A DNA stretch of 8,629 nt from Clostridia bacterium (lineage in GTDB: Bacteria; Bacillota; Clostridia; UBA1381): NCBI GenBank assembly GCA_017380475.1, contig JAFODX010000105.1, positions 1 through 8,629 of the forward strand, written 5' to 3'. The notes below the pieces were generated by a model. That model was not told where the DNA came from. It saw nothing but the letters and a program-made list of their open reading frames with translations, and did not search any database. The position numbers were made by a program, and so were the translations under genes. This document shows positions 6,851-8,629 of this stretch, piece by piece. The first letter of the stretch is position 1. Each line of letters opens with the position of its first letter.

Positions 6851-6944
6851 TCAATCGGCACATTTGCAGTAACCCACAAGGGTTATGATGCAGGTCATGT
6901 TTGCGCAGCTTTTCGCAAACCAATAACTGTTAAGGAGGAAAATC
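6851..6944 (+). promoter_or_regulatory. rpsJ-rplC intergenic segment with two hairpins
   Basis: This gap of 94 bases is longer than the other two complete gaps in the operon (29 and 53). It holds TAACCC/GGGTTA around loop ACAA (6870-6885), which may be extended by TGCA/TGCA (6865-6868 with 6889-6892). It also holds GTTTGCG/CGCAAAC around an eight-base loop (6899-6920). Neither is followed by a T run, so they are not intrinsic terminators. AAGGAGG then leads into the rplC start. The hairpins could act in RNA processing or in control of L3 translation. Confidence 0.5.
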
Positions 6945-7574
6945 ATGAAAAAAGCAATTTTAGGAACAAAGATTGGTATGACTCAGATCTTTGGTGAAGG
7001 CGGCAAAGTAATCCCCGTTACAGCTATCCTTGCAGGTCCGTGCACAGTTATTCAGAAGAAGACTGTTGAAACAGACGGATACAATGCAGTTCAGGTTGGC
7101 TACGGCGAGATTAAGGAAAAGAAAGTTAACAAGCCGTTAAAGGGTCATTTCGCAAAGGCTAATGTAGCCAACAAGAGATATTTGAGAGAGTTCAGACTCG
7201 AAGATATCGAAAGCTTGAACGTAGGTGACGAAATTAAGGCAGACGTTTTTGAGGCTGGCGAGAAGGTAGACGTAAGCGGTATCTCAAAGGGTCACGGTTT
7301 CGCAGGTCCGATGAAGAGATGGAATCTTCACAGAGGTCCGATGTCACACGGTTCACATTCACAGAGAGTATCAGGTTCAATGGGTATGTGTTCATTCCCC
7401 GGACGTGTATTCAAGGGTAAGAAACTTCCCGGACACTATGGTGTTGATAAGGTAACAATCCAGAATCTTGAAATCGTAAAGGTAGTCGCTGAGGAGAACT
7501 TAATCCTCGTTAAGGGCGCAGTACCGGGCGTTAAGGGCGGACTTATCACAATAAGAAACGCCGTTAAAGCGTAA
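6945..7574 (+). CDS. rplC: 50S ribosomal protein L3 (uL3)
   Basis: L3 is an early 23S rRNA binding and assembly protein whose long central loop reaches toward the peptidyl transferase centre. The 209-residue protein has the bacterial length and signatures: [11 protein letters not shown] (6-16), the loop [15 protein letters not shown] (112-126), [13 protein letters not shown] (135-147), [14 protein letters not shown] (153-166) and a terminal GGLITIRNA. At the place of the glutamine that PrmB methylates in Escherichia coli L3 (GSIGQ) this protein has Met (GSMGM), so that modification is not expected here. A strong AAGGAGG precedes the ATG. It is the second gene of the operon. Confidence 0.98.
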   Translation: MKKAILGTKIGMTQIFGEGGKVIPVTAILAGPCTVIQKKTVETDGYNAVQVGYGEIKEKKVNKPLKGHFAKANVANKRYLREFRLEDIESLNVGDEIKADVFEAGEKVDVSGISKGHGFAGPMKRWNLHRGPMSHGSHSQRVSGSMGMCSFPGRVFKGKKLPGHYGVDKVTIQNLEIVKVVAEENLILVKGAVPGVKGGLITIRNAVKA

Positions 7575-7603
7575 TTTCAGGTATTTGGAAAGGAGGAAAC
7601 ATA

Positions 7604-8224
7604 ATGGCTAAATTGGCTCTATATAATATGGAAGGTCAGAAGACCGGTTCAATGGAAGCTTCAGATGCAATATTTGCAGTAGAAGTTAACGAATCAGTTC
7701 TTCACACAGTAGTCGTAAACCACCTTGCAAATAAGAGACAGGGTACACAGAATACAAAGACTCGTACAGAAGTTCGCGGCGGCGGTAAGAAGCCGTGGAG
7801 ACAGAAGGGTACAGGTCGTGCAAGACAGGGTAGTATCCGTGCTCCGCAGTGGGTAGGCGGCGGCGTTGCTTTAGGCCCCAAGCCGAGAAGCTATCGCTTC
7901 AGTGTAAATAAGAAGGTTAAGAGAATAGCTCTTAAGTCAGCTCTTACAGCTAAGTACAATGATTACGCTGTATATGTAGTAGACGGACTTTCACTTGACG
8001 AGATTAAGACAGCTAAAATCGCTGCGTTGCTTAAGGGTCTTGAGGTTACATCAGCTCTTATCGTTACAGCAGAGGCTGATACAAACATCTACAAGTCAGC
8101 AAGAAATATCATGGGTGTAACACCGACACACGTTGGTACATTGAACACTTACGATATCTTAAAGCATAAGGCAATCGTTCTTTCAAAGGACGCTGTTACA
8201 AAGATTGAGGAGGTGTATGCATAA
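7604..8224 (+). CDS. rplD: 50S ribosomal protein L4 (uL4)
   Basis: L4 binds 23S rRNA domain I and lines the peptide exit tunnel near the macrolide site; in Escherichia coli it is also the repressor of its own S10 operon. The 206-residue protein is full length. The tunnel loop [19 protein letters not shown] (56-74) and the following [13 protein letters not shown] are intact and look wild type at the lysine associated with macrolide resistance (KK at 62-63). The C-terminal globular part ends in an ordinary KIEEVYA. AAAGGAGG lies shortly before the ATG. The stop codon overlaps the rplW start by one base, so translation of L4 and L23 is probably coupled. Confidence 0.98.
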   Translation: MAKLALYNMEGQKTGSMEASDAIFAVEVNESVLHTVVVNHLANKRQGTQNTKTRTEVRGGGKKPWRQKGTGRARQGSIRAPQWVGGGVALGPKPRSYRFSVNKKVKRIALKSALTAKYNDYAVYVVDGLSLDEIKTAKIAALLKGLEVTSALIVTAEADTNIYKSARNIMGVTPTHVGTLNTYDILKHKAIVLSKDAVTKIEEVYA

Positions 8225-8526
8225 TGAATTCATACGATATCATCAAGAGACCGATCATTACTGAAAAGTCAATGAAGGTTGAAACTGACAGACAGGGTAA
8301 TGAAATCAAGAAGTACACTTTCGAAGTTCCCAAGACTGTAAACAAGCTTGAAATCAAGTATGCAGTTGAGGAGGTTTTCGGAGTTAAGGTTGCTAAGGTA
8401 AACACAATGAATTACGACGGCAAGCTTAAGAGAATGGGACGTTACGAGGGTAGACGTGCTGCATGGAAGAAAGCAATCGTTACTCTTAAGAAGGATTCAA
8501 AGACAATCGAGTTCTTCGATATGTAA
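8224..8526 (+). CDS. rplW: 50S ribosomal protein L23 (uL23)
   Basis: L23 sits at the tunnel exit and is the docking site for trigger factor and signal recognition particle. The 100-residue protein is full length. Family stretches are visible: [11 protein letters not shown] near the N-terminus, YTFEV and [16 protein letters not shown] in the middle, then [30 protein letters not shown]. Its start shares a base with the rplD stop (TAATG), and its ribosome binding site GAGGAGGTG (8207-8215) lies inside the last rplD codons, which supports translational coupling. Confidence 0.98.
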   Translation: MNSYDIIKRPIITEKSMKVETDRQGNEIKKYTFEVPKTVNKLEIKYAVEEVFGVKVAKVNTMNYDGKLKRMGRYEGRRAAWKKAIVTLKKDSKTIEFFDM

Positions 8527-8579
8527 TCCTATTTAATAAGAAGAAATCCAGAAAAACAGATAAAGGAGAGTAAAGGATA

Positions 8580-8629
8580 ATGGCTATCAGAAAGTATAAT
8601 CCTACATCGCCTGCCAGAAGATTTATGAC
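8580..8629 (+). CDS. rplB: 50S ribosomal protein L2 (uL2), N-terminal start only
   Basis: Only sixteen codons lie in the window, beginning MAIRKYNPTSPARRFM, which is the characteristic bacterial L2 N-terminus. GGAG (8565-8568) is eleven bases upstream; AGGA just before the ATG may help. The position after rplW is the usual S10 operon order. L2 binds domain IV of 23S rRNA and is needed for subunit joining and peptidyl transfer. The rest of the gene and operon lie beyond the right edge. Confidence 0.95.
   Translation, partial: MAIRKYNPTSPARRFM

Noticed and set aside
1..8629. Search for CRISPR arrays, insertion sequences, tRNA or rRNA genes, toxin-antitoxin pairs and defence systems
   Set aside because: No spaced direct repeats, transposase motifs, cloverleaf sequences or defence-gene domains were seen. 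All substantial open frames are accounted for by the listed genes.

Overview
The window looks like chromosomal DNA of a low-GC anaerobic member of the Clostridia (Bacillota). The evidence is strong AGGAGG-type ribosome binding sites, near-consensus TTGACA/TATAAT promoters with 17-base spacers, AGA-rich arginine codons, a single-chain glycyl-tRNA synthetase, and an S10 ribosomal protein cluster in the usual order. I cannot name a genus from sequence alone.

Left part (1-1753): the C-terminal 103 residues of a short-chain dehydrogenase/reductase run off the left edge. They converge on a complete minus-strand glycyl-tRNA synthetase gene across one perfect 18-bp inverted repeat that can terminate transcription both ways. 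Middle part (1754-4980): a divergent promoter region separates the synthetase from a plus-strand membrane-bound family 2 glycosyltransferase. After its own terminator comes a separately promoted 506-residue protein with a ComEC-like metallo-beta-lactamase domain behind about 215 residues of unrecognised, strand-rich sequence. A second bidirectional terminator separates this from galE (UDP-glucose 4-epimerase, minus strand).

Right part (5996-8629): a gene-free stretch of about 540 bases holds the galE promoter, an AT-rich spacer, the promoter of the S10 operon and a roughly 330-base 5' leader. The operon genes follow: rpsJ, rplC, rplD, rplW and the first codons of rplB. The leader folds into several hairpins and contains a complete intrinsic terminator about 95 bases before rpsJ, so this ribosomal operon is probably controlled by attenuation, with L4 the first candidate regulator. 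The rpsJ-rplC gap carries two further hairpins.

The glycosyltransferase and galE could both serve surface polysaccharide synthesis (galE interconverts UDP-glucose and UDP-galactose), but they are not in one operon, so the link is only inferred. No mobile element, CRISPR array, tRNA, rRNA or defence system is visible. Most of the window is ordinary core-genome content. The least explained parts are the S10 leader and the multi-domain metallo-hydrolase.
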